Assembly: GCA_024400755.1 (NCBI GenBank)
Contig: JAKSMG010000005.1
Coordinates: forward strand, 62,001-126,000
From: Bacteroidales bacterium
GTDB taxonomy: Bacteria; Bacteroidota; Bacteroidia; Bacteroidales; WCHB1-69
Direction of reading: 5' to 3'
Length of the DNA: 64,000 nt
Shown: positions 42,401 through 51,318 of the stretch, piece by piece
Layout: each line of letters starts with the position of its first letter
Numbering within the stretch: position 1 is the stretch's first letter
Program-made: the position numbers and the translations under genes
Notes under the pieces: generated by a model
What the model saw: only the letters and a program-made list of their open reading frames with translations
Databases searched by the model: none
What the model was told of the DNA's origin: nothing

Positions 42401-43711
42401 ATGAAGTGTTATTTTGCAAAATTCCATAAATACCTGCTATTGCTGTTCGCTTTCGTTTTGCTCATTGGCCAATTAGATCTCGCGGCGCAGTCAAAAAGTG
42501 CCAAGTTGAAAAACGATAAGAAGAAGATCGAAGCTGAAATTGCCAATACGCAAAAACTGCTTAGGCAAACAGAAAAAAACAAGAACGCTTCCTTGCAGCA
42601 AATCAGTGTGCTGCGTCAGCAGATTTCTAATCGTGAGGCTTTGATTACTAACCTGAATTCTGAAATTTTCGCATTGGAAGAAGAACTCGCCCTCAATGAA
42701 AAGTTGTCGCAGGACCTGACCAAGAAGTTGGAATATATGAAGTCCGATTATTCAAGGGTGGTTTATTTGGCCTACAAAAACAGAAATTTAATTGATAAGG
42801 TTACTTTTTTGCTTTCTTCTGACAATTTTTCTCAGATGTTTCGTCGAATCAAGTATTATTCTGTCTTTGCGGAAAATGTTAAACGTCAGGTGGAATTGAT
42901 TGAAAAGACACAGGCGGAAATTAAAGCTAAAAATGAGGAGATTGTCAGAATAAAAAATGAAAAGCAAACCTTGCTTGAAGGTAAGGAAGTGGAAATCAAG
43001 CGTTTGGAAAAAGACCGTAACGTCACGACGCAGAAAGCTCAGGAATTGAAGAAGAAGGAAAAGCAGCTTGCTGCCACCTTGCAGGAAAAGCAAAAGAAGA
43101 GAAAAGAGCTGGACGTGGCCATTAAGAAGGCCATTGAGGCAGAAATTGTGGCTGCCAATAAGAAAAAAGCCGCCGAAGCCGCCAAAAATGCGGCTAAGAA
43201 TTCAGGGAAGTCTAATTCGGGTTCTAATGCCAAATCAAATACACCGAAACCTGCCTCCAAAAACGAGATTATGCTGACTCCCGAGGAGCAGTTAATTAGC
43301 AATTCGTTTGAAAGCAATAAAGGAAAGTTGCCTTGGCCAGTCGTCAAGGGTGCCAAAGTCGGCGATTTCGGCAGTTATCCCCATCCCGACGTGCCGTCCG
43401 TAATGATTGAAAATCGTGGTATCGATATTCTGGTGGAACCCAATACCGCCGTACGTGCCGTTTTCCAAGGCGAAGTTACCGGAATTCTTGACGTGATGGG
43501 CACAAAGGTGCTGATGATTCGCCACGGCGAATATTTGACGGTTTATCAAAATTTGGTTTCCGTCAGTGTGAGAAAGGGAGATAAGGTGTCAACCAAGCAA
43601 ACCATTGGAACTGTTGGAAAATCTACGAGCAACAACACTTACGAACTGCATTTCGAAGTCTGGAAAAACAGTTCTTACTTAAATCCAAACGGTTGGTTGT
43701 CAAGAAAATAG
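42401..43711 (+). CDS. EnvC-like murein hydrolase activator (coiled coil plus degenerate LytM domain)
   Basis: 436 aa. Signal peptide (to about residue 29), then a long coiled coil (about 30-275, rich in Lys/Glu/Gln), a low-complexity Ala/Lys/Ser linker and a C-terminal M23/LytM domain (about 320-436). In the LytM domain the usual zinc ligands are mostly lost: the HxxxD element reads RGIDI, HxHFE is ELHFEVW with a single His. This is the pattern of EnvC-type activators, which switch on amidases at the septum instead of cleaving themselves. First gene of a compact plus-strand run. Confidence 0.87.
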   Translation: MKCYFAKFHKYLLLLFAFVLLIGQLDLAAQSKSAKLKNDKKKIEAEIANTQKLLRQTEKNKNASLQQISVLRQQISNREALITNLNSEIFALEEELALNEKLSQDLTKKLEYMKSDYSRVVYLAYKNRNLIDKVTFLLSSDNFSQMFRRIKYYSVFAENVKRQVELIEKTQAEIKAKNEEIVRIKNEKQTLLEGKEVEIKRLEKDRNVTTQKAQELKKKEKQLAATLQEKQKKRKELDVAIKKAIEAEIVAANKKKAAEAAKNAAKNSGKSNSGSNAKSNTPKPASKNEIMLTPEEQLISNSFESNKGKLPWPVVKGAKVGDFGSYPHPDVPSVMIENRGIDILVEPNTAVRAVFQGEVTGILDVMGTKVLMIRHGEYLTVYQNLVSVSVRKGDKVSTKQTIGTVGKSTSNNTYELHFEVWKNSSYLNPNGWLSRK

Positions 43712-43720
43712 AATTTCCTT

Positions 43721-44524
43721 ATGCAGATATCCGTCGCACAAGCCATTAAGGATAAAAATCCCAAGTTGTATCAAAAATTGCCGAAGTTTTTGATACGCTG
43801 GGTTGAACGTGTTATCTGTCAGGACGAAATGAACAGTCTGTTGCGTCAGTACGACCATTTGCCCTCGCTGGAATTTACCAATGCCATTATTCGCTATTTG
43901 GATAATGAGTTGGTGATTCATCACGAAGAAAGAATCCCTCGAACCGGACGCTATATCGTGGTGAGCAATCACCCCTTGGGCGGCCTTGATGGAATGACAC
44001 TGATAAGCGTTTGCGGAAAATATCGACCCGACATAAAGTTTCCCGTTAATGATTTGTTGTGCTACGTGGAACCAATGCGCGATATTTTCATCCCTATCAA
44101 TAAGCATGGTCAAATAGGGGTAGAGGCCTATAAGTCGTTTAATGATGCTTTTGAATCCGATAATTTGATTTTGTATTTTCCGGCAGGTCTGTGCTCACGT
44201 CGTCAAGAGGGTGAAATCCGAGATTTAGATTGGAAAAAAACGATTATCGCTAAGGCAAGGCAAACGAAACGTGATATTGTTCCTTGCTTTTTTGATGGGA
44301 AAAATTCAAACTTTTTTTATAATTTTGCTAATCTTAGAAAGAAGTTGGGAGTGAAATTCAATTTGGAAATGATGCTTTTGCCTCGGGAATTGCTGAAACA
44401 GAAAAAATCTCACTTTGAAATTACCTTCGGAAATCCTATCCCATATCATCAATTTGATCAATCGAAAAACGACTGGGAGTGGGCGCAATGGTTGAAAGAA
44501 CTAGTATATTCTTTAAAAGCTTGA
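43721..44524 (+). CDS. glsA: PlsC-type O-acyltransferase, glycine-lipid biosynthesis (GlsA-like)
   Basis: 267 aa. Acyltransferase of the lysophosphatidate/ornithine-lipid class, with VVSNHPLGGLDGM (Asn83-His84, Asp90; the spacing H-x5-D is one longer than the usual H-x4-D) and YFPAGLCSRR as the second block. Next to it is an OlsB-like N-acyltransferase. In Bacteroides this pair (glsB/glsA) makes glycine lipids: the N-acyltransferase loads a hydroxy-fatty acid on glycine and the O-acyltransferase esterifies it. Function is inferred from that pairing. Confidence 0.75.
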   Translation: MQISVAQAIKDKNPKLYQKLPKFLIRWVERVICQDEMNSLLRQYDHLPSLEFTNAIIRYLDNELVIHHEERIPRTGRYIVVSNHPLGGLDGMTLISVCGKYRPDIKFPVNDLLCYVEPMRDIFIPINKHGQIGVEAYKSFNDAFESDNLILYFPAGLCSRRQEGEIRDLDWKKTIIAKARQTKRDIVPCFFDGKNSNFFYNFANLRKKLGVKFNLEMMLLPRELLKQKKSHFEITFGNPIPYHQFDQSKNDWEWAQWLKELVYSLKA

Positions 44525-44526
44525 GT

Positions 44527-45477
44527 ATGAAAAAGATTATTCCTCCAGTGGATGTCGAAATTCTAAAACAGGAACTTACCGACGATAAGATATTGCGAAA
44601 AACAACCGCCTTGAATAATGTCATATATTTGGTCGATGAGTCATCTGCTCCCAATGTGTTGCGTGAAATTGGCCGACTTAGAGAGCTTACTTTTAGAGCA
44701 GCCAGCGGCGGTACTGGAAAAGAATTCGATTTGGATGAATTTGATGTGGGACCCTATGCCTGGAAACAGTTGATCGTCTGGAATCCCGAAGAAGAGGAAA
44801 TCGTAAGTGCTTATCGCTTTGTCTTGGGCAAAGATGCCCCTGTTGATGAAAATGGCTACCCCCATACCGCTACTTCAGAGTTGTTTAGATTCTCCGAAGA
44901 GTTTATTAAAAACCAATGGCAGCGAACTATCGAATTGGGTCGGAGCTTTGTCCAACCAAAATATCAGGCGTCGGCAGATCCTCGAAAGGGTTTGTTCGCC
45001 TTGGATAATATTTGGGACGGTTTGGGTGCTCTGACGGTAAAATACCCCGATATTGAGTATTTCTTCGGAAAAATGACGATGTACAATACCTATAGCCGCC
45101 TGGCCCGTAAACTCATACTCGATTTCTTGAAACGCTATTTTCAAGGGGATGAAAATCTGGTAAAACCTTTCCATCCTTCCGATAAAACTCGCGTGAGTAA
45201 GAAAAATTCGGAAATTTTTCGGGGCAATAGTGTGAGCGAAAATTTATCTTTGCTGAAAAAGAAGATTCGTGCAATGGGAACGATGATACCTCCGTTGATA
45301 AAGTCCTATATGTCTATTTCTCCTTCACTGAAGTATTTTGGAATATCTGATAACCCTTCTTTCGGAGAAGTGGAGGAATTGGCTATTATGATTCATATTC
45401 CGGATATCTACGAAAATAAGCGCGAACGATATATGAATTCTATTTTTAAGAAAAATCACGATGGATTATCAGATTAA
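44527..45477 (+). CDS. glsB: GNAT-type N-acyltransferase, glycine-lipid biosynthesis (GlsB/OlsB-like)
   Basis: 316 aa from ATG at 44527 (MKKIIPPVDVEILKQEL), 2 bp after the glsA stop; an upstream frame start overlaps glsA and is rejected. It has the acyl-ACP-type GNAT core: VLREIGRLRELTFRAASGGTGKEFDLDEFD, VSAYRFVLG, ELGRSFVQPKYQ and GLFALDNIWDGLGALTVKYPDIEYFFG. Members of the ornithine/glycine-lipid N-acyltransferase family share these. Overlaps engB by 17 bp. Confidence 0.78.
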   Translation: MKKIIPPVDVEILKQELTDDKILRKTTALNNVIYLVDESSAPNVLREIGRLRELTFRAASGGTGKEFDLDEFDVGPYAWKQLIVWNPEEEEIVSAYRFVLGKDAPVDENGYPHTATSELFRFSEEFIKNQWQRTIELGRSFVQPKYQASADPRKGLFALDNIWDGLGALTVKYPDIEYFFGKMTMYNTYSRLARKLILDFLKRYFQGDENLVKPFHPSDKTRVSKKNSEIFRGNSVSENLSLLKKKIRAMGTMIPPLIKSYMSISPSLKYFGISDNPSFGEVEELAIMIHIPDIYENKRERYMNSIFKKNHDGLSD

Positions 45478-46090
45478 AAATATCAAGTTTGTCCAATCGG
45501 AAGCCGATTGGCGGAAATGTCCGGCGGATAATTATCCCGAATTTGCCTTTATCGGTCGTTCCAATGTGGGAAAGTCTTCGCTCATCAATATGTTGGCCAA
45601 TCATAAAACCTTGGCCAAAACATCATCAAAACCAGGCAAAACGCAGACTATTAATCACTTTTCCGTGGATAATCGTTGGTTTTTAGTCGATTTGCCGGGT
45701 TATGGTTATGCGTCCATTTCAAAGACTATGCGTGAGAAATGGGCGAAAATGATTGATAATTATCTGAGGTTTAGAGAAAACTTGCAATTGGTTTTTGTCT
45801 TGGTGGACATTCGTCTGGAACCTCAACAAATAGATATTGATTTTATTAATAAATTGGGAGAAATGGGACTTCCTTTTTCCCTGATTTTCACTAAGGCCGA
45901 CAAAGTCGGCAAGTTGCGGGGAACCGAAAATGTAAAGCAGTTTTGCAAAAAATTACTGCAAACTTGGGAAGAACTTCCTCCTTATTTTGTCTGTTCCGCG
46001 GTTGATGGTCGTGGCAAAGTCGAATTATTAAATTATATCGAGCAAATCAATGAAGTATTTTATAATTCTATAAATCCTGTTCAAGAATGA
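45461..46090 (+). CDS. engB: Ribosome-biogenesis GTPase EngB/YihA
   Basis: 209 aa. TRAFAC GTPase needed for 50S assembly. G1 GRSNVGKSS (32-40), the G2 region SKPGKTQTINHF, G3 DLPGYGYA, G4 FTKADK, and G5 VCSAVDGRGK. The length is normal. Translationally linked to the genes on both sides (17-bp and 4-bp overlaps). Confidence 0.95.
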   Translation: MDYQIKNIKFVQSEADWRKCPADNYPEFAFIGRSNVGKSSLINMLANHKTLAKTSSKPGKTQTINHFSVDNRWFLVDLPGYGYASISKTMREKWAKMIDNYLRFRENLQLVFVLVDIRLEPQQIDIDFINKLGEMGLPFSLIFTKADKVGKLRGTENVKQFCKKLLQTWEELPPYFVCSAVDGRGKVELLNYIEQINEVFYNSINPVQE

Positions 46091-46563
46091 AAAATGAAAA
46101 AAATTCTCGTCTGTTAGTCGGCGTGTTGTCGCTTGGCATAATCGTGGTTTTGCTGGTTTCTTGTATGACGGCAAAAAAGAAGGCGGAACTCGCCAATAAC
46201 AAGCCTTTGGTAGATACATATTGGCTTCTGGTTTCCGTTAAGGGTGAACCTGTTCCGCAAGATTTTATTCAACCAACGATGACTTTCGGATCCGATGGAC
46301 GGTATTTCGGCAATTTGGGTTGCAATTCCTTTTTCGGTACTTACTTTAAAAAAGGTAAAAATGGAATAAAAATGGAATATGCCGGAGCAACGAAACGTCT
46401 ATGTCAAAATATGAAAACTGAGAAAATGTACCTTAATGGTCTTCATAATGACTTTAAAACCTACGAGATCCATAAGGACACCTTGATTCTAAAAGATAAA
46501 CAGGGTGAGGTTATGCGTTTTCTGGCTGGAACGAAGCCTGAAGTCCAAAAAGAAGAGGAATAG
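46087..46563 (+). CDS. META-domain lipoprotein
   Basis: 158 aa. N-terminal signal with lipobox (VVLLVSCMT), then a META/HslJ-like domain: LVDTYWLLVSVKGEPVPQ, PTMTFGSDGRYFGNLGCNSFFGTYF, YAGATKRLCQNM and LILKDKQGEVMRF. Such domains occur in secreted proteins linked to motility, stress or protease inhibition; no specific role can be assigned. The start overlaps the engB stop (ATGA-type). Its end is 10 bp from the convergent nadB. Confidence 0.85.
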   Translation: MKNEKNSRLLVGVLSLGIIVVLLVSCMTAKKKAELANNKPLVDTYWLLVSVKGEPVPQDFIQPTMTFGSDGRYFGNLGCNSFFGTYFKKGKNGIKMEYAGATKRLCQNMKTEKMYLNGLHNDFKTYEIHKDTLILKDKQGEVMRFLAGTKPEVQKEEE

Positions 46564-46573
46564 TCAGCGACGG

Positions 46574-48166
46574 CTATTCTTCGTGGGTTGATTCTGAAAT
46601 TTTTTTGCGGCCTGGATAGTCAAGAGAATAGTGCAGTCCTCGGCTTTCGTGGCGACTCATCGCATGCTTGATGATAAGGTAGCCAATGTTGATCATATTT
46701 CGTAATTCACAAATTTCGGGAATCAATATGGACTTTTTGTATAATTCTTCGGTTTCCCTATAAAGAATTTCCAAACGGTCAAAAGCACGCTGTAGGCGGA
46801 TGTTGGAACGGACAATGCCGACGTAATTGCACATAATGGTCTGCAATTCCTTTCTGGATTGCGTAATCAGCACCATTTCTTCGTTTAATACTGTACCTTC
46901 TGTGTTCCATTCTGGAACGTCATCGCAAAATTGGATGTCCTTGAAGCGTTCCACTGCCTTGAGACAGGCCCGGTGAGAAAATACCAGTGCCTCTAATAAT
47001 GAATTGGATGCCAATCTGTTGGCTCCGTGAAGACCAGTGGAAGAACATTCTCCGGAACTAAAGAGGTTGATGATGGAACTTTCGCCCCATTCGTTGACTT
47101 TGATGCCGCCACACGAGTAATGGGCGGCGGGTACAACGGGAATCATATCTTTCGTGATATCTACGCCGATGCTGAGACATTTGGCGTAAATATTTGGAAA
47201 ATGGTTGAAAATCTCTTCTTTATTGATGTGGGTGGCGTCCAAATATACGTGGTCACAACCTTTTTGTTTCATTTCGTTGTCAATGGCTCGGGCCACGATG
47301 TCGCGTGGTGCAAGCGAACCCCGTGCGTCATATTTGCTCATAAATTCCACTCCGTTTTCGTCTTTGAGGATGGCTCCGGCCCCACGAAGGGCTTCGGTAA
47401 TCAAAAATGAAGGAGATTCTTTGGGATTGTATAGTGAAGTGGGGTGGAATTGAACGAATTCCATACCGTTTACGGCCCCTTTGGCACGATATACCATCGC
47501 TATGCCGTCGCCAGTGGCAATGGTTGGATTCGTGGTATTGCCATAAACAGTGCCAATGCCTCCCGTGCACATCATCGTAATGCGAGACAAGATGGTCTCT
47601 ACTTTATTGGTGTTGGGATTATAAATGTAGGCACCATAACAGGTAATGTCTGGCGTGCGGCGACTGACTTCCACTCCCAAATGGTGCTGCGTGATGATTT
47701 CAATCGCAAGATGATTTTCTAAAATCTCGATATTTTCGTGATTTTTGGCGGCTTTGATGAGCTTTTCTTCAATTTCAAGACCGGTCACGTCTTTGTGATG
47801 TAAGATGCGGAATTCCGAATGCCCACCTTCTTTTGCCAAGGCAAATTTTCCTGATGTGGTTTTATCAAAATCAACCCCCCATTCAACCAATTCCATCACT
47901 CGCGCGGTGGATTCACGAATGGTTAATTCGACAATGTGACGGTCCGACAACTCATCACCGGCAATCATCGTGTCTTCGATATGCTTCTCGCAGGAATCCG
48001 GCTGATAGACAACTGCCGCGATGCCGCCTTGGGCAAATTTTGTTGAGGTGTCGTCGACTTTGGCTTTGGTTACTATGCAAACTTTGCCGTAGTTGGCGGC
48101 CTTCAAGGCGAAGCACAATCCTGCCACGCCAGAACCGATAACTAAAAAATCTACTTTTTTCCTCAT
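46574..48166 (-). CDS. nadB: L-aspartate oxidase
   Basis: 530 aa. FAD enzyme that oxidises L-aspartate to iminoaspartate, the first step of NAD synthesis; in anaerobes fumarate can be the acceptor. FAD-binding FLVIGSGVAGLCFALKAA at the N-terminus, TKFAQGGIAAV, the active-site GGHSEFRILHHKDVTG, FVQFHPTSLY, HYSCGGIKVN, and SSGECSSTGLHGANRLASNSLLEALVF. The C-terminal helical domain is present. nadA/nadC are not nearby. Confidence 0.95.
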   Translation of the reverse strand: MRKKVDFLVIGSGVAGLCFALKAANYGKVCIVTKAKVDDTSTKFAQGGIAAVVYQPDSCEKHIEDTMIAGDELSDRHIVELTIRESTARVMELVEWGVDFDKTTSGKFALAKEGGHSEFRILHHKDVTGLEIEEKLIKAAKNHENIEILENHLAIEIITQHHLGVEVSRRTPDITCYGAYIYNPNTNKVETILSRITMMCTGGIGTVYGNTTNPTIATGDGIAMVYRAKGAVNGMEFVQFHPTSLYNPKESPSFLITEALRGAGAILKDENGVEFMSKYDARGSLAPRDIVARAIDNEMKQKGCDHVYLDATHINKEEIFNHFPNIYAKCLSIGVDITKDMIPVVPAAHYSCGGIKVNEWGESSIINLFSSGECSSTGLHGANRLASNSLLEALVFSHRACLKAVERFKDIQFCDDVPEWNTEGTVLNEEMVLITQSRKELQTIMCNYVGIVRSNIRLQRAFDRLEILYRETEELYKKSILIPEICELRNMINIGYLIIKHAMSRHESRGLHYSLDYPGRKKISESTHEE

Positions 48167-48192
48167 AATATTAGCACTTGCTTTTGATACCG

Positions 48193-48200
48193 CAAAAATA
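48193..48200 (-). promoter_or_regulatory. -7 promoter box of nadB
   Basis: TATTTTTG on the minus strand, 27 bp before the nadB ATG. Confidence 0.6.
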
Positions 48201-48322
48201 CAATATTTATTAATGGCACGACGTCTTTTTTCAAAAATCTATGCAAAAACTTATTTTTTTGCTCCCTTTCCCCTTCCACGCTTTGTTTTTCTGAACGATG
48301 TGTCTGACAATTGAAAAATTAC

Positions 48323-48460
48323 TGGATTATCCCGTTTAATCTTGTTGAAATTTTTGCGGCGACAACGTAACAAACAATATCGTAGTGGCTTTCCGTCGCC
48401 GCTAATTCTTGCCCAATGCTTCGCTGCCATTCCGATGAAGCGTAATGAGGTCAGATTTTC
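48323..48460. repeat. MITE-like repeat, partial and internally diverged copy
   Basis: Starts TGGATTATCCCGTTTAATCT followed by TGTTGA as in the complete copy. The middle differs (GCGGCGAC mirrored by GTCGCCGC), then the family sequence resumes: TTCTTGCCCAATG, CGATGAAGCGTA. The right-hand inverted end is lost. Confidence 0.65.
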
Positions 48461-48598
48461 TCATAAAATTTAAAGCAATAATTCCTATTCTTCTATATAT
48501 TTCTATTAAATTATAGAAAAAATATGTAATTATTACTTTATATAATATTTTTTTGTATTTTTGCCAACTCAATTTTTGAAGGTTATCAATCAAAAAAT

Positions 48599-48685
48599 AT
48601 GGAAATAAATGATATTGTATTAATAACAAAAATGTTGGCTGATGATTTGTTCTTCGTTTATAATAAAAATCAAGAATTTATTTGA
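48599..48685 (+). CDS. Possible small protein (28 aa)
   Basis: ATG at 48599 to TGA at 48685, 28 codons (MEINDIVLITKMLADDLFFV...). A good -7 box, TATTTTTG (48556-48563), lies 36 bp upstream. The frame is amphipathic and could be a short leader or toxin-like peptide, or a decayed gene start. No homologue is recognised and no clear ribosome-binding site is visible. Confidence 0.25.
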   Translation: MEINDIVLITKMLADDLFFVYNKNQEFI

Positions 48686-48771
48686 ATAATCGTATGATAT
48701 TGAGAATCAATAAAATGATAAAAAAATATTGCGGATAATTTATTCTTTGTAATAAAGTCAAAAAAAAAATG

Positions 48772-48779
48772 TATTTTTG
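48772..48779 (+). promoter_or_regulatory. -7 promoter box of topA
   Basis: TATTTTTG on the plus strand, about 46 bp before the topA ATG. Confidence 0.6.
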
Positions 48780-48824
48780 CCGCCGCAAAATTAGACATAT
48801 TATATATATACATATACAATAAAA

Positions 48825-51317
48825 ATGAGCAAAGATTTAATCATTGTGGAGTCTCCGGCAAAGGCCAAGACTATCCAAAAGTTTATCGGGAAGGATTTTA
48901 CGGTTATTTCAAGTAAAGGCCATGTAAGAGATCTTCCTCAAAAAGATCTTGGTATTGATATTCCTATGGGATTCAAGCCTAAATATGAAATTCTTGAAGA
49001 AAAGAAAAAGCTGATTCAAAATATAAAGAAGTTGGCTAATGAGGCAGATACGGTCTGGCTCGCAACCGATGATGACCGCGAGGGTGAAGCTATTTCCTGG
49101 CATTTGATAGAAGTCGCCGATATCGCGCCATCAAAAACAAAACGTATTGTATTCCACGAAATTACGAAAAACGCTATTGAGAATGCATTGGCAAATCCAC
49201 GTCAGTTGGATGTTGATCTGGTCAATGCTCAGCAGGCACGTCGTATTTTGGACCGACTGGTAGGTTTTGAGTTGTCACCCGTGCTTTGGCGAAAGGTGAA
49301 ACCACAACTTTCTGCTGGACGTGTGCAGTCCGTGGCAGTAAAACTGATTGTGGAACGCGAGCATGAAATCAAGGCATTCAAAACCACTTCTTCGTATAGA
49401 GTGGTCGGTAATTTCTTGTCAGAAAAGGATGCAAAAAATGAAATTGAAGCAGAATTGGATATGCGTTTTGCCGATAAAGAGCAAACCAATGCGTTTTTGG
49501 AAGATTGCAAATCTGCCAAGTATTCAATTAGTGCGGTGGAAAAAAATCCGGGAAAGAAATCCCCGGCGGCTCCGTTTACGACTTCTACCTTGCAGCAGGA
49601 AGCTTCTCGCAAATTGGGCTTCTCTGTGAGTAAGACGATGGTTATCGCGCAGCAGTTGTATGAACAAGGTTACATTACTTATATGAGAACGGACTCCGTG
49701 AATTTGTCGGAATTCGCCATCAGCGATGCCAAGGATGAGATTGTAAAGCAGTACGGTGCCGAATATTCACACCCTCGCCGCTATGCTACTAAAATCAAAG
49801 GCGCACAAGAAGCTCACGAGGCTATTCGTCCTACCGTGATGAGTAATCACACGATCCCTGGCGATACTTTTGCCAAACGTTTGTATGAATTGATTTGGAA
49901 ACGAACTATCGCTTCTCAAATGAGTGATGCCCAAACCGAAAAAACGGTCATTACGATTCCTATTTCCAATCGTTCTGAAAAGTTCGTGGCTACCGGTGAG
50001 GTGATTTTGTTCCACGGTTTCTTGAAAGTTTATATTGAATCTAAAGATGAGGAAGATGAAGAAGTTAAGGGGTGGTTGCCGCCAGTGGCCGTCGGTGAAA
50101 CGGTGAATGCTTCCGAAATCGTTGCCACACAACGCTATTCTCAACCTCCCGTGCGTTATACGGAAGCCAGTTTGGTTAAGAAATTGGAAGAATTGGGAAT
50201 CGGTCGTCCTTCAACCTTTGCACCTACCATTTCTACGATTCAAAAACGTGAATATGTGGTCAAGGAAACCCGTCCGGGATCGGAAAGAGAGTATGTTCAG
50301 TTAAAATTGAAAAATAATACAATCCACGAATCTGTTAAAAAGGAAAAATACGGTTACGAAAAAGATAAGATTTTCCCCACAGATATAGGTATTGTGGTCA
50401 ACGATTACCTGCAGGATAATTTCGATGGAATTATGGATTATGGTTTTACTGCCAATGTCGAAAAAGAATTTGATGATATTGCTGAAGGAAAAGTCAAATG
50501 GCAGGAAATGATCAATAATTTCTATGGCGATTTTCATCATTCTATTGAAGATGCCATTACTTATTCCACAAAGGCAAGTGGCGAAAGACTGCTGGGTTCG
50601 GATCCTAAAACCAATGCCAATGTGTATGCCAAGTTGGGCAAATATGGTCCAATGGTGCAAATCGGTGAAAATTATGAGGATGAAAAACCTCGTTATGCCC
50701 GTATGAAATCTACGCAGTCTATCGAAAGCATTACACTTGAAGAAGCCCTCGATTTGTTCAAATTGCCTAAAACATTAGGCGAATATGAAGGCGACGCTTT
50801 GGTTATCGGTATCGGTCGTTTTGGTCCATACGTTAAATACCACAATAGTTTTGTGTCTATTCCCAAAGGCGAAGAACCAACTGAAATCACTTACGAGCGT
50901 GCTATTGAATTAATCGAATTGAAGAAAAAGGCGGATCAAGATCACGCACCACGACTTTTGGGCGAACACGAAGGCAAAGAGGTCTATGTGGCAGTGGGCA
51001 AATATGGACCATATCTTAAATATGACGGCAAAAACATCACTTTGAATAAAGGAACGGTTGTGGCGGAAATGGTTTTGGAAGACGCTGTTCAGGTGATTAC
51101 CGGAGCACAATCCAATAATGTTTTGGCTTCGTTTAAGGAAAATCCCGACATTAAAGTGATGAATGGTCGTTATGGTGCTTATCTGACGGATGGAACCAAC
51201 AATTACAAACTTCCCAAAGGCCGTGTTCCTGAAAACCTGACCTACGACGATTGTATGGAAATTATTTCCAATACTACGCCGACGGCAAAAAAAACAAGTT
51301 ACAGAAGAAAAAAATAA
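48825..51317 (+). CDS. topA: DNA topoisomerase I
   Basis: 830 aa. Type IA enzyme that relaxes negative supercoils. TOPRIM domain at the N-terminus (IVESPAKAKTI; ATDDDREGEAISWHLIE), the active-site tyrosine in GYITYMRTDSVNLS (about residue 286), then IGRPSTFAPTI. Instead of zinc fingers, the C-terminus has several repeats of the type GRFGPYVKY, GKYGPYLKY and GRYGAYLTD, as in Bacteroidota TopA. It is followed 1 bp later by the arginase-like gene. Confidence 0.96.
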   Translation: MSKDLIIVESPAKAKTIQKFIGKDFTVISSKGHVRDLPQKDLGIDIPMGFKPKYEILEEKKKLIQNIKKLANEADTVWLATDDDREGEAISWHLIEVADIAPSKTKRIVFHEITKNAIENALANPRQLDVDLVNAQQARRILDRLVGFELSPVLWRKVKPQLSAGRVQSVAVKLIVEREHEIKAFKTTSSYRVVGNFLSEKDAKNEIEAELDMRFADKEQTNAFLEDCKSAKYSISAVEKNPGKKSPAAPFTTSTLQQEASRKLGFSVSKTMVIAQQLYEQGYITYMRTDSVNLSEFAISDAKDEIVKQYGAEYSHPRRYATKIKGAQEAHEAIRPTVMSNHTIPGDTFAKRLYELIWKRTIASQMSDAQTEKTVITIPISNRSEKFVATGEVILFHGFLKVYIESKDEEDEEVKGWLPPVAVGETVNASEIVATQRYSQPPVRYTEASLVKKLEELGIGRPSTFAPTISTIQKREYVVKETRPGSEREYVQLKLKNNTIHESVKKEKYGYEKDKIFPTDIGIVVNDYLQDNFDGIMDYGFTANVEKEFDDIAEGKVKWQEMINNFYGDFHHSIEDAITYSTKASGERLLGSDPKTNANVYAKLGKYGPMVQIGENYEDEKPRYARMKSTQSIESITLEEALDLFKLPKTLGEYEGDALVIGIGRFGPYVKYHNSFVSIPKGEEPTEITYERAIELIELKKKADQDHAPRLLGEHEGKEVYVAVGKYGPYLKYDGKNITLNKGTVVAEMVLEDAVQVITGAQSNNVLASFKENPDIKVMNGRYGAYLTDGTNNYKLPKGRVPENLTYDDCMEIISNTTPTAKKTSYRRKK

Positions 51318-51318
51318 T

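Larger units (their letters stand above)
48167..48824. other. Intergenic region nadB / topA
   Basis: 658 bp. It contains the nadB -7 box (TATTTTTG minus, 48193-48200), a MITE-like repeat copy (48323-48460), a promoter-like box with a 28-codon frame (48556-48685) and the topA -7 box (48772-48779). The remainder is very AT-rich, without further recognisable features. Confidence 0.55.
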
